A stretch of DNA of 64,000 nt from Kiloniellaceae bacterium (GTDB lineage: Bacteria; Pseudomonadota; Alphaproteobacteria; Kiloniellales; J153), in contig JAJFGO010000091.1 of NCBI GenBank assembly GCA_021776095.1, positions 1 to 64,000 of the forward strand, read 5' to 3'. Position 1 is the first letter of the stretch. Each line of letters begins with the position of its first letter. Below the pieces are notes generated by a model. That model ran no database searches. It was not told where the DNA came from and saw nothing but the letters and a program-made list of their open reading frames with translations. Shown here piece after piece: positions 20,625 through 32,483 of the stretch. The position numbers and the translations under genes were made by a program.

Positions 20625-21311
20625 GTGAGCCACAAATTCAGTCTCATCGTCTTCGACTACGACGGCACCCTGGTCGACAGCCAACACATGATCGTGCGCG
20701 CCATGGCCGACGGCTTTGCCGCCGCAGGTCTCGCCGCGCCACCCGCGCAGGATGTACGGCGCGTGATCGGCTTGTCGTTGGAGCAGGCCTGCGCGGCCCT
20801 CATGCTCGACCCGGGCGACGCGGCCGCCGTGGCGCGGGTCGCAGATAGCTACAGGCAGGCGTTTCTCGCACTTCGAACGCGGCCGGACTACTATGAGCCC
20901 TTGTTTCCCGGCACGCGGGAGGCGCTAATGCAGCTCAACCAAGGCGAAGTTCGCTTGGGAATCGCGACCGGCAAGGCCCGGCGCGGCCTGCTGGCCAGCC
21001 TTGAACGCCATGGAATCGGGGCTCATTTCTCCACCCTGCAGACCACCGACACGGCGGCGGGAAAGCCGCATCCGGAAATGCTGAACCGGGCCATGAGCGA
21101 GGCTGGCGCGGGCCCGGACGAAACCGTCTTGATCGGGGATACCAGCTTCGACATGGAGATGGCCGGCAATGCCGGGGTGACGGGGATCGGCGTGGCTTGG
21201 GGTTATCATGAAACGCTGGAATTGCGCCAGGCGGGCGCGGCGGCCATCGTCGAGACATTTCCGGCGTTGCCAGTCACCCTGTCCGCCCTGAGCGCAAGCC
21301 GGGCATGTTGA
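20625..21311 (+). CDS. HAD-family hydrolase, phosphoglycolate phosphatase-like
   Basis: A 228-residue HAD subfamily IA phosphatase. Motif I is FDYDGTLVDSQ with the nucleophile Asp11 and acid Asp13; motif II is in GIATGKARRG, and motif IV reads LIGDTSFDMEMAGNAG. GTG 20625 is preferred over TTG 20613; both lie at the end of the preceding gene. In many alphaproteobacteria a HAD gene of this type directly follows rluC; here the aldolase-like gene sits between them. The physiological substrate is unknown. Confidence 0.85.
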   Translation: MSHKFSLIVFDYDGTLVDSQHMIVRAMADGFAAAGLAAPPAQDVRRVIGLSLEQACAALMLDPGDAAAVARVADSYRQAFLALRTRPDYYEPLFPGTREALMQLNQGEVRLGIATGKARRGLLASLERHGIGAHFSTLQTTDTAAGKPHPEMLNRAMSEAGAGPDETVLIGDTSFDMEMAGNAGVTGIGVAWGYHETLELRQAGAAAIVETFPALPVTLSALSASRAC

Positions 21312-21321
21312 GATCGTTGCC

Positions 21322-23508
21322 ATGAAAATTCGCCTGAAATGGATATTGAGCGCCGTGGTGGCGCTACTGGTCGGTGCCACGGTGACCGTCTACGCGATTC
21401 TGTCCTCGCTGGATTTCGATGATCTGCGCGGCGTGATCGAGGCCCAAGCGAAAGAGGCGACCGGGCGCACCCTGACCATTACGGGACCGATGGATCTGGC
21501 GGTCTCGCTGTCTCCGACCATTACCATTGAGAACCTGACCTTCGGCAACGCGCCCTGGGGCGCTTGGCCCGAGTTGTTTTCGGCAGGCCGGCTGGAGGTC
21601 GAGGTGCGGCTTCTGCCCTTGCTGTCCGGCAACATCGAGGTGCGCCGGCTAATCGTTCTGGAACCGGTGCTGCTCTTGGAAACCAACGCGGAGGGGCAGG
21701 GCAACTGGGCATTGCAAAGCGCCGGTAGCGATTCGAAGGCAGCCCCCAAATCCGATGACGAGTCCGCGGCCGAGGGCTCGGGCCTGGATTCGATCCCCGC
21801 GTTCCGCCGGATTGAGGTGCGCGCCGGCCGCGCTATTTTTCGTGATGGACAAAGCGGTCAGGAATACCTGGTTCAGATCGATAGCCTGGACGCCTGGGCC
21901 GATACCCCAGATAGCCCCTCCCAGGTGCGCTTGAGGGGCAGTTATAACGACACCGGGTTCGCCGCCGCCGGAACCCTCGGATCGCGCTCCGAACTGCTGG
22001 CCGGCGGCCAGTTTCCCCTGGATCTCACGCTTGAGGTGGGGGACTCGTCGCTCCAGGTCGCCGGCACGGTCGGTGCCTTGGCGACGTTTCAGGGACTGGA
22101 TTTCCAGCTGGATGCGCGTGGCCCGCGCCTTACCGACATCGGCGACTTGATCGGCACGGCGTTGCCGCCGCTGGGGCCTTACACCCTGGCCGGGCGGCTG
22201 AGCGATACCAAGGAGGGCATGAAGATTGCGAACCTGGCCCTTAAGCTGGGCGATAGCGATCTGGCGGGCGACTTGGCCATGTCTTTCGCCGGGCCTCGGC
22301 CAGCCATTGCGGGGACCCTGAGCGCCAACGCCGCCGACCTGAAGGATTTCTCGGTTGCCGAGGCGGCGCCTTCGCCGCCCACCGAAAACGAGGAACCAGC
22401 GGCATCCACCGAGGCCGACAAGGTAGCGACAGCGGCCACCGAAGCGGACAAGGTGCCTACGGCGCCCGGCGAGCGCGACAAGACGACGGAGGCAGCCGCT
22501 GGAGCGACCGAGACGGCCGACGCGAAGGGGGCCCCGGCGCGCGTCTTCTCGGCGGAGCCCTTGGGCCTTGAGGGTCTCACGGTCATCGATGCACAGTTGG
22601 AGTTGGACGCGACCCAGGTGAAGATCGACGATAAAACAATGCTTTCTGATCTTTCTTTGGAAATTGACTTGAAAAATGGGAAGTTGGTCGCGCGCGATGT
22701 TCGAGGCGGGCTTTCGGGTGCTGCTTTCGTCGGCGACCTGACGCTGGACGCGAGTGCGCCCAATCCGCCACTTGAGTTCAAGCTCGGCGTCAAAGATTTC
22801 GACTACGGCCACTTCCTGCAAGGCCGGGACATAACCGATGGGGTCGCCGGCAAGCTCGATGCGGATGCCGACTTGCGTGCCGCCGGCGCCTCTTTGCACG
22901 CCTGGGCCCGGAGCTTGAGCGGCCGGGTCGACCTCACCGGTGGCGAGGGCCGGGTGCGCAGCGATCTGCTGGGCGCGAGCGGTGCCGGGTTGAGCGATAT
23001 GCTCGGCGCTTGGCGCGAGGGCGACGACGACTTGAAGCTGAATTGCGTGGTGATGCGCCTGCCTGTCGAAAACGGGCTCATGACGACGGAGGCGATTCTT
23101 GTGGATACCGCCGCGGTCACCGTGGGCGCCAGCGGGGAAATCGATCTCGGCAAGGAAACTTTGGATCTGAAAGTAACGCCCCAAGCAAAGCAGACCAGCC
23201 TCTTGAGCCTGGCGGTGCCGGTCCGGGTTGGCGGGACGCTCAACGACCCCAGTGTCGGCCCCGATGCCCTGGGCACCGCTATAAGCGCGGCCAAGATCGC
23301 AGGCATGTTCATCAACCCGCTGGTCGCCGGGGCCGTCATCGTTCTCGGATCCGAGTTATCGAACCAGAACCCCTGTGTCGCGGCGATCGAAGGTAACGGC
23401 AAGAAAGAACAGTCCACCGAAGGCGAAGACGCGCCGAAGAAAAAGGACGGGATTGAGGGTCTTGGCGACGCCATCAACCGGGGCCTGCAAGACATCATCA
23501 GAGACTGA
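21322..23508 (+). CDS. AsmA-family envelope protein
   Basis: A 728-residue protein with one N-terminal membrane anchor (residues 6-28) and a large periplasmic part. The start GRTLTITGPMDLAVSLSPTI and ENLTFGNAPWG are typical of AsmA repeats, and the AsmA C-terminal domain is seen at about residues 500-690. These proteins are linked to outer-membrane and phospholipid transport homeostasis. A low-complexity linker at about residues 350-395 contains a short repeated ATEADKV-type unit. It starts 10 bp after the HAD gene. Confidence 0.85.
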   Translation: MKIRLKWILSAVVALLVGATVTVYAILSSLDFDDLRGVIEAQAKEATGRTLTITGPMDLAVSLSPTITIENLTFGNAPWGAWPELFSAGRLEVEVRLLPLLSGNIEVRRLIVLEPVLLLETNAEGQGNWALQSAGSDSKAAPKSDDESAAEGSGLDSIPAFRRIEVRAGRAIFRDGQSGQEYLVQIDSLDAWADTPDSPSQVRLRGSYNDTGFAAAGTLGSRSELLAGGQFPLDLTLEVGDSSLQVAGTVGALATFQGLDFQLDARGPRLTDIGDLIGTALPPLGPYTLAGRLSDTKEGMKIANLALKLGDSDLAGDLAMSFAGPRPAIAGTLSANAADLKDFSVAEAAPSPPTENEEPAASTEADKVATAATEADKVPTAPGERDKTTEAAAGATETADAKGAPARVFSAEPLGLEGLTVIDAQLELDATQVKIDDKTMLSDLSLEIDLKNGKLVARDVRGGLSGAAFVGDLTLDASAPNPPLEFKLGVKDFDYGHFLQGRDITDGVAGKLDADADLRAAGASLHAWARSLSGRVDLTGGEGRVRSDLLGASGAGLSDMLGAWREGDDDLKLNCVVMRLPVENGLMTTEAILVDTAAVTVGASGEIDLGKETLDLKVTPQAKQTSLLSLAVPVRVGGTLNDPSVGPDALGTAISAAKIAGMFINPLVAGAVIVLGSELSNQNPCVAAIEGNGKKEQSTEGEDAPKKKDGIEGLGDAINRGLQDIIRD

Positions 23509-23523
23509 TCCGGCCGGCCTATC

Positions 23524-24234
23524 TTGAGCGACAAAAAGATCAAGCGGTTCTACAAGACCGTTGCCGTGGCACACGATGCCGGCGGCTTCGGCGTCCACTT
23601 GGATGGTCGCCCGGTGTGCACGCCGGCCAAGGCTCTGCTGCGCCTGCCCAGGCCGGCCTTCGCCGAGGCGGTCGCCGCCGAATGGGATGCTCAGCGCGAG
23701 GAGATCGACCCGCGCGCCATGCCTTTGACCGCCCTGGCCTGCACCGCCATCGACCTGGTCGCGGTGAAACGGGCGGAGGTTGCGCGGGAGGTGGCGGCCT
23801 ACGGCGGGCACGACCTCCTGTGCTACCGGGCTGAGGCGCCGGCCGACCTGACCGCCCGGCAGCGCGCGATCTGGCAGCCGCTGCTGGACTGGGCCGCCCT
23901 GGCCTTCGACGCGCCTTTGACCGTCACCTCCGGCATCGTCTCGGTCCGGCAAACGCCGTCCGCTTTGGAAAGCCTGAGCCGCCAAGTCGAAGGCCTGGGC
24001 GATTTCGACTTGGCGGCCCTAAGCAGCGCGGTCAATGCGGCCGGGTCCCTGGTGATTGGGCTGGCGTTGCGCGCCGGGCGGATCGATGCCGACCAGGCGC
24101 TCAATGCGGCCCAACTTGACGAGCTCTACCAGGCCGAACGCTGGGGCGAGGATGCCGACGCGAAGCGTCGCCACGATGGCGTGGCCGCCGATCTCGCCGC
24201 CGCCGCGCAGGTCTTCGAGCTACTGCGCGGCTGA
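23524..24234 (+). CDS. ATP12-family F1-ATPase assembly chaperone
   Basis: ATP12 binds the F1 alpha subunit before hexamer assembly; the family occurs in mitochondria and alphaproteobacteria. The 236-residue product has RFYKTVAVAHDAGGFGVHLD and GRPVCTPAKALLRLP near the N-terminus, the conserved AAEWDAQ and LLCYRAEAP, and the C-terminal AAQLDELYQAERWGEDADA. The start is a TTG at 23524 giving MSDKKIKRFYK. It is the last + strand gene of this run. Confidence 0.93.
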   Translation: MSDKKIKRFYKTVAVAHDAGGFGVHLDGRPVCTPAKALLRLPRPAFAEAVAAEWDAQREEIDPRAMPLTALACTAIDLVAVKRAEVAREVAAYGGHDLLCYRAEAPADLTARQRAIWQPLLDWAALAFDAPLTVTSGIVSVRQTPSALESLSRQVEGLGDFDLAALSSAVNAAGSLVIGLALRAGRIDADQALNAAQLDELYQAERWGEDADAKRRHDGVAADLAAAAQVFELLRG

Positions 24235-24247
24235 GTGGCGGGCCGCC

Positions 24248-24916
24248 CTAATCGTAAGACAAACCTGGGTTCCAGGTGCCGCGCCCCTCGGGGGTGAGAT
24301 CCAATAAGTGCCAGATCGGCATTAAGAGGTCCATGCCGCGTAAGCCTGCCTTGCCCAAATCGGCGCAGGCGGAGTAGGCGTGGCGCAGTTCGCCCTTCGA
24401 GGTTCGCGCGACTACGGTGACACCGGGCAGTTGCCCGCCTGAGGCAGTCTCGAAGCCGAGATCGCGTTTGATGCTCGACTCCCCGCAGGACAGGAACCGC
24501 AGCCCGTTCCAGCCGCGCTCGCCGCTGAGTTCACTTAGCTGTGCGCTGTCGGCGGCGGCGAATATCGCGAAGTTCATCACCTGGCCGATGTGACGGCCGC
24601 TCCCCACCAGGCTGTCCACGATTAGGCCGCACATGGGGCAGGGCGCCTTTGGCGCCTTGCCGTACATGTAATGGTAAAGGATCAATGGCTTGTCCGGCCG
24701 ATCGAAGAGCCCCGAGACGGGCACATCCTTGCCTTGGGTATCGCGCAGCACATAGTCATCGAAGGGTGTGTCGAGCGGTAGCGCGCGGCGCATCGCGGCA
24801 ACTTTTTCACGCTGATCGCGCAAGGCGATCTCGGCCTCCAATAGGGCCGCGCGGGCGCGCCGGTATTGCGGGTTTTCAGCCGCCAGTTGCCCGGCGGTAA
24901 GCTTAACTTCGCTCAT
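24248..24916 (-). CDS. DUF899 thioredoxin-fold protein
   Basis: The 222-residue protein matches the DUF899 family, predicted thioredoxin-like dithiol oxidoreductases. Visible are the CPMCG cysteine pair within KAPKAPCPMCGLIVDSLVG, the block LILYHYMYG upstream, and GWNGLRFLSCGESSIKRDLGF in adjoining parts. The last residues WNPGLSYD also fit the family. It is last in a four-gene minus-strand run (ArsR, AHSA1, GFA, DUF899). Its substrate is unknown. Confidence 0.85.
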   Translation of the reverse strand: MSEVKLTAGQLAAENPQYRRARAALLEAEIALRDQREKVAAMRRALPLDTPFDDYVLRDTQGKDVPVSGLFDRPDKPLILYHYMYGKAPKAPCPMCGLIVDSLVGSGRHIGQVMNFAIFAAADSAQLSELSGERGWNGLRFLSCGESSIKRDLGFETASGGQLPGVTVVARTSKGELRHAYSACADLGKAGLRGMDLLMPIWHLLDLTPEGRGTWNPGLSYD

Positions 24917-24925
24917 GGAGTCACC

Positions 24926-25345
24926 CTAGCTTGGCATCTGCGGCATGCCGGGGAAGGCCGGCAGGTCGTCGTGGATAGGGTCCCAGGGCTGGGCGCTGGC
25001 CGCAAAAACGTGCATGCCAGGTTGGAATCCGCTGGGGTCGTCCAGACTGGTCGCGAAGATCACGGCTAAGCCCGGCATACTGCTGCTTCCGCCAAAGACT
25101 CGCGAGCCACAAGTCGGGCAAAAGCCTGTCCGCACGGTGTTGCCGCTATCGGCTTTGTCTTCGTATTGGGTAACCTTTCCGGTAATGCGTAGAGTGCCTT
25201 CCGGAATCGCGAAAGCCGCGGCATGAGGTGCCCCAGAGGTCTTTTGACAGGCCCGGCAATGGCAGATACCGGGGAACATCGCCTCGGCTTGAAATTCGTA
25301 ACGCAGCGCGCCGCACCGGCAGCCGCCATGGGATGTCTCAGTCAT
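24926..25345 (-). CDS. GFA / CENP-V family zinc protein
   Basis: A 139-residue protein of the glutathione-dependent formaldehyde-activating enzyme fold. It has the zinc-binding cysteines GGCRCGALRYE, CHCRACQKTSG and FCPTCGSRVF in the usual spacing. Family members range from S-hydroxymethylglutathione synthases to unknown functions, so enzymatic role is not assigned. It lies 9 bp upstream of the DUF899 gene on the same strand. Confidence 0.9.
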   Translation of the reverse strand: MTETSHGGCRCGALRYEFQAEAMFPGICHCRACQKTSGAPHAAAFAIPEGTLRITGKVTQYEDKADSGNTVRTGFCPTCGSRVFGGSSSMPGLAVIFATSLDDPSGFQPGMHVFAASAQPWDPIHDDLPAFPGMPQMPS

Positions 25346-25381
25346 GGACTGGGTCCTTTTCTTGTTCGAAGTCGCCGGCGG

Positions 25382-25846
25382 TTAGGCTGCCAAAAAATCA
25401 TCCAGGCAATTGAAGCTGCCGTTCCAACCTTGGGTGTGATGCTCGCGCGCGCTCTCGGTCGGAATTTTCTCCTGCAGTAAGGTCAACAGCGTGCCGCCCT
25501 TGTCCTCAGTGAAGGTCAAGGTGACCAACATTTCCAGGTCTTTCAGGTCGCCGTGGCCCCAGACGAAGGTAAAGACCAGGCGGCTGGGCGGGTCGATCTC
25601 CCGATAGGTGCCAGAAAGTGGGTGAACCCCACCTTCGGGCCCGTCCATGACCAGGCTGTAAGCACCGCCCTTGCGCAAATCGATCTTCACGTCGCGGGCC
25701 TGCACGCCTTCCGGGCCCATCCATTGGGCGAAGGCATCGGGGTCGGTCCAGGCGCGGAAAACCGCTTCGCGCGGCGCCTTGAAGCGGCGTGTGAGTTCCA
25801 GAACGAAGGAATCTTCCGGCGTCGCGGCGGTCTTACTTTGAGCCAT
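25382..25846 (-). CDS. AHSA1/SRPBCC-domain protein
   Basis: A 154-residue START-like small protein with the Aha1-C signature TRRFKAPREAVFRAWTDP and FAQWMGPEGV, plus the C-terminal GWNGSFNCLDDFLA. Such proteins bind hydrophobic ligands and are very often encoded with an ArsR repressor, as here. Its start overlaps the end of the arsR gene by 14 bases, which indicates coupled translation. Confidence 0.9.
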   Translation of the reverse strand: MAQSKTAATPEDSFVLELTRRFKAPREAVFRAWTDPDAFAQWMGPEGVQARDVKIDLRKGGAYSLVMDGPEGGVHPLSGTYREIDPPSRLVFTFVWGHGDLKDLEMLVTLTFTEDKGGTLLTLLQEKIPTESAREHHTQGWNGSFNCLDDFLAA

Positions 25847-26207
25847 CGTCTTTATCTCCCAAATTCGAATTGTCGTGTTGAACCGTCTTTTCCAGGTAGC
25901 GGGCCAGGGAGTCGAAACGCGCTTCCCAGAACTCGCTATAACGCGATATCCAATCCGAGGCGTCTTTCATGGGCCCTGCGTTGAGGTGGCAACGGCGCAG
26001 GCGGCCCTGCTTCTGCCGCTCGATCAGCCCGGCCGCCTCGAGGACACTGAGGTGCTTCGAGATGCCCGGCAGGGACATCTCGAAGGGCGCGGCCAGCTCG
26101 CCGACCGTGGTCTCACCCTGTGCCAGGCGGGCCAGAATGGCCCGGCGGGTCGGGTCGGCCAGGGCCGAAAATACGTCGCTGAGAGGATCGGCATGATACT
26201 TAACCAT
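25833..26207 (-). CDS. ArsR-family transcriptional repressor
   Basis: The ATG at 26207 gives 124 residues starting [22 protein letters not shown], the standard ArsR beginning; an upstream in-frame extension is rejected. The winged helix reads [26 protein letters not shown] in adjoining parts, then the wing [18 protein letters not shown]. No metal-binding ELCVCDL motif is present, so this is the AHSA1-associated, non-metal type. It probably represses its own four-gene operon through the palindrome over its start codon. Confidence 0.9.
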   Translation of the reverse strand: MVKYHADPLSDVFSALADPTRRAILARLAQGETTVGELAAPFEMSLPGISKHLSVLEAAGLIERQKQGRLRRCHLNAGPMKDASDWISRYSEFWEARFDSLARYLEKTVQHDNSNLGDKDDGSK

Positions 26208-26215
26208 TAGGTTAA
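26200..26215. promoter_or_regulatory. Candidate ArsR operator
   Basis: TTAACC (26200-26205) and GGTTAA (26210-26215) form a perfect 6-bp inverted repeat with a 4-base spacer, and the arsR start codon (26205-26207) lies inside it. A repressor bound here would block initiation of the ArsR-AHSA1-GFA-DUF899 run. Symmetry is seen; the binding protein is inferred. Confidence 0.55.
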
Positions 26216-26349
26216 ATATAGGCGGAGGAGCAGCGCCAGTCAAGCCCCCTTGGGAGGCTGATGGTCCGGCGGCCGGCGCCCCGTTGGCACCCATACCGCG
26301 CCCGTGCTATCTGCATGGTCGAACCACTATGAAACGGGGAGCCCGTGCG

Positions 26350-27882
<1,533 letters not shown>

Positions 27883-27890
27883 GGTCCCAT

Positions 27891-28499
27891 ATGCTCCGAC
27901 TCTACGACAACAAGGAATCGCGCAACGGCTATAAGGTGGTGCTGCTTCTCAACCACCTGAAAACGCCCTTCGAGCGGGTCGAGATCGATATCTTCAAGGG
28001 TGGCTCGCGCACACCGGAGTACCTGGCCAAGAACCCGGTCGGCAAGATCCCGGCGCTGGAACTGGAAGACGGCACCATCCTTTCGGAATCGGGGGCGATC
28101 CTGTTCTACCTGGCCGAAGGCACGCCCTATCTGCCGGACGATCGGGTCGGGCGCGCGCAAGTGCTGCGCTGGATTTGCTTCGAGCAGAACGTGCACGAAA
28201 CCAACGTCGCGGAATCCCGCTTTATCCTGAACCATCCGGAACTATCCAAGGGGCGCGAGGGCGAGATTCTGGCGGAAAAGCAAAAGCGCGGGAACGCCGC
28301 CATAAAGCTCATGGACGACCACCTGGCCAGCCACGACTTCTTTGCCGCCGGGCGCTACACGATCGCCGATGTTGCACTCTACGGTTACACCAGCGTGGCG
28401 GCGGACGGCGGCTTCGATCTCTCGAAGTTTCCCGCCGTTCAAGCCTGGATGATGCGGATCGAGGCGCAGCCCGGCTACGTCGCGGCGAACGCGGGTTGA
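27891..28499 (+). CDS. Glutathione S-transferase family protein
   Basis: A 202-residue GST with an N-terminal thioredoxin fold (MLRLYDNKESRNGYKVVLLL, then NPVGKIPALELEDG and the LSESGAILFYLAEG signature that binds the gamma-glutamyl group) and an all-helical C-terminal domain with YTIADVALYGYT. ATG 27891 is preceded by GAGGT and lies 8 bp after pccB, so the two are probably co-transcribed. The substrate is unknown. Confidence 0.9.
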   Translation: MLRLYDNKESRNGYKVVLLLNHLKTPFERVEIDIFKGGSRTPEYLAKNPVGKIPALELEDGTILSESGAILFYLAEGTPYLPDDRVGRAQVLRWICFEQNVHETNVAESRFILNHPELSKGREGEILAEKQKRGNAAIKLMDDHLASHDFFAAGRYTIADVALYGYTSVAADGGFDLSKFPAVQAWMMRIEAQPGYVAANAG

Positions 28500-28530
28500 G
28501 GCGTTAGCGTTGCGGAGGCTTCGCTGCGGC

Positions 28531-28602
28531 CTTCGACAAGCTCAGGCTGAGGGGGAGCTGTGTAGGGCGCAAAGAAAAGCCCTCATGCTGAGCTTGTCGA
28601 AG
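28531..28602. repeat. Interspersed inverted repeat (CTTCGACAAGCTCAG type)
   Basis: A 23-base arm CTTCGACAAGCTCAGG... (28531-28553) is mirrored at 28580-28602 with two mismatches and a 26-base loop. The CTTCGACAAGCTCAG core is a sequence I recognise as recurrent in intergenic DNA of many proteobacterial genomes. It lies in the convergent gap between the GST gene and rlpA, where a strong RNA hairpin on either strand could end both transcripts. Confidence 0.8.
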
Positions 28603-28647
28603 CACGGACCCCGCTGAACCAGGCTTCCACTCAGCAGTGCCTCCGTC

Positions 28648-29085
28648 CTAACCGCCCCTTTGGACGATCTGAATTCCGACTCGGGCCAGGCCCTTGGACC
28701 GGAACCCAAGGACCTCGGCGGCGCGGCGCGAAACGTCGATGATCCGCCCGCGCACGAAGGGGCCGCGGTCGTTGATGCGCAGCACGGTCGCGCGTCCGTT
28801 CTCCAGATTCACCACCCGCACTTGGGTGCCGAAGGGCAGGGTCTTATGGGCGGCGGTTGGTCCGTTTTGATCGTAGACCTCGCCGTTGGCGGTGCGCCGG
28901 CCGTGGAACTTGCCGCCATACCACGAGGCCAAGCCGACCGCGTGGAAGTCTTGCGGGCCGGGGGCCGGCAGCCGTGCCGGCGAGGCACAGGCGGCCGGCA
29001 GGAATAAGACCAGCAGCAGAGCGCCGAGCCATCGAAGGCTCGGGCCGCCGGGCCGCTTCCTTGTGCGCTCGAAGTAAGTTGCCAT
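28648..29085 (-). CDS. rlpA: RlpA-family rare lipoprotein A (septal lytic transglycosylase-like)
   Basis: RlpA proteins cleave denuded peptidoglycan strands at division sites or poles. The 145-residue product has a lipoprotein signal with lipobox LPAAC (Cys33) and then only the double-psi beta-barrel: GLASWYGGKFHGRRTANGE and INDRGPFVRGRIIDVSRRAA, holding the conserved catalytic Asp. The C-terminal SPOR domain of long RlpA proteins is absent. It is transcribed toward the inverted repeat at 28.55 kb. Confidence 0.9.
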   Translation of the reverse strand: MATYFERTRKRPGGPSLRWLGALLLVLFLPAACASPARLPAPGPQDFHAVGLASWYGGKFHGRRTANGEVYDQNGPTAAHKTLPFGTQVRVVNLENGRATVLRINDRGPFVRGRIIDVSRRAAEVLGFRSKGLARVGIQIVQRGG

Positions 29086-29250
29086 GGCACCGATTGCCTC
29101 ACCCTTGGGGTCTGGGGTTTTCTCTCGCTGCCCTATGATAGGCTGGTGTCCCTAACGCAGTCTTGCCACCAGAGGGATTTCCACAGGATTGTCATAGTCG
29201 CGCGTGGCATAGGGCGCATACTAGCGGCTTAACGAACGGGGGAGGCTTTC

Positions 29251-30324
29251 ATGATCGAGGTCTATTACGCCACCAACCGGAGGATTCTTAACGAAGGCAC
29301 CGCACCGAAGTTCGGCGACCGCTTCAATGAGAAGGGCCCGCAGGAGCTGCGATTCGGCTCCGCCAATGTTAAGAAGGCCAAGGGCAAATACAAACTCGCC
29401 AGCATAACCCTGGAAGCGGAGAGCAAGGCCGCCATGCCCAAGGGCCCACCGCCCAGCGGGCGGATATTCGAGGCCTTGCGCGCCAGCATGGCCGACAAGA
29501 GCCTCGACGTGATTTGCTACGTCCATGGCTTCGCCAACGACATCGAATCGGCGCTGGAGCGCGCCGCCGAACTGAAAGACAAATACAAGGTTGCCGGCCG
29601 GGAAGCGGAGGTCTTCGCGTTCGCTTGGCCGTCCGACGGTAAGGTCTTTCCGCCCATCAATTATTTCGACGACCGCGACGACGCCAAGGTGTCCGGCGTG
29701 GCCATGGCCCGGGCCATCCTGAAACTGCGGCAATTCCTGCACCAGTTGGACCGGGAGCGGACCTGCAATCAGTCGATCCACCTGGTTGCCCATTCCATGG
29801 GCAACTTCGCGGTTCGTTGGGCGCTGCAGGGCTTGCGCACGGAACTCAACGGTCGGCTTCCTTGCCTATTCGACAACATCTTTCTCATGGCGGCGGACGA
29901 GGATAACGACGCCTTCGAGCACGACGAAAAGTTCCGCCTGCTTCCGGACCTGGCTAACAAGGTGCATGTCTATTTTAGTCCCGACGACCGGGCGCTGGTG
30001 GTCAGCGACGTGACCAAGGGCAATCCGGACCGGCTCGGCTCCAACGGGCCCCGTGTGCGCGACGGCATTCCCTTCAAGATCGTCCTGGTCGACTGCCGCA
30101 AGGTCGATGTCTCGGGCGACGACATTTCGAACCACCAGTATTACCGTTCCAACCCCAAAGTGGTTGCCGACGTGAACCAGGTCTTGGCCGGCCTCCCGCC
30201 GGAGGCCATCAAGGGCCGGAGTTTCTCGCCGGACGGCAGGAGTTGGCGTATCGACGCAGGGCCCGGACGTGTCCGAAGGGCCAAGCGGGTCGGAACAGCG
30301 GACGACCATACCCGCGGCCGTTGA
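29251..30324 (+). CDS. DUF900-type alpha/beta hydrolase
   Basis: A 357-residue protein that begins IEVYYATNRRI, typical of the DUF900 hydrolase family, with a strand-loop YVHGFAND and the nucleophile elbow AHSMGNFAVRWAL holding the catalytic Ser. A predicted acid residue lies in VYFSPDDRALVVSD. No signal peptide is seen, so it should be cytoplasmic. The substrate is unknown. It lies 107 bp upstream of pccA. Confidence 0.82.
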   Translation: MIEVYYATNRRILNEGTAPKFGDRFNEKGPQELRFGSANVKKAKGKYKLASITLEAESKAAMPKGPPPSGRIFEALRASMADKSLDVICYVHGFANDIESALERAAELKDKYKVAGREAEVFAFAWPSDGKVFPPINYFDDRDDAKVSGVAMARAILKLRQFLHQLDRERTCNQSIHLVAHSMGNFAVRWALQGLRTELNGRLPCLFDNIFLMAADEDNDAFEHDEKFRLLPDLANKVHVYFSPDDRALVVSDVTKGNPDRLGSNGPRVRDGIPFKIVLVDCRKVDVSGDDISNHQYYRSNPKVVADVNQVLAGLPPEAIKGRSFSPDGRSWRIDAGPGRVRRAKRVGTADDHTRGR

Positions 30325-30383
30325 GCCCGCACTGCTTGCCGACCCAGCGCCGGCCCCTGGAAATTCCGCGCAGATGGTGTAAA

Positions 30384-30402
30384 AACGGCTCTCTTAGCCG
30401 TT
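30384..30402 (+). other. Short hairpin upstream of pccA
   Basis: AACGGCT (30384-30390) and AGCCGTT (30396-30402) form a perfect 7-bp stem with a 5-base loop between the DUF900 hydrolase and pccA. There is no U-tract. It may be a weak terminator or part of the pccA leader. Confidence 0.35.
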
Positions 30403-30431
30403 GATACTCTGGGGATATCTGGGGGCGTGAC

Positions 30432-32414
<1,983 letters not shown>

Positions 32415-32483
32415 GGCCCCGCGCCGGCTCGCAGCCGGCGGACGGCAAGGGGCGGTGCCGACGGGCCCGATGAAAGGTGGTCG

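Noticed and set aside
26200-26215. Reading of the arsR palindrome as a CtrA box.
   Set aside because: The TTAA halves are 8 bases apart, not 7, and symmetry over the repressor start codon fits an ArsR operator better.
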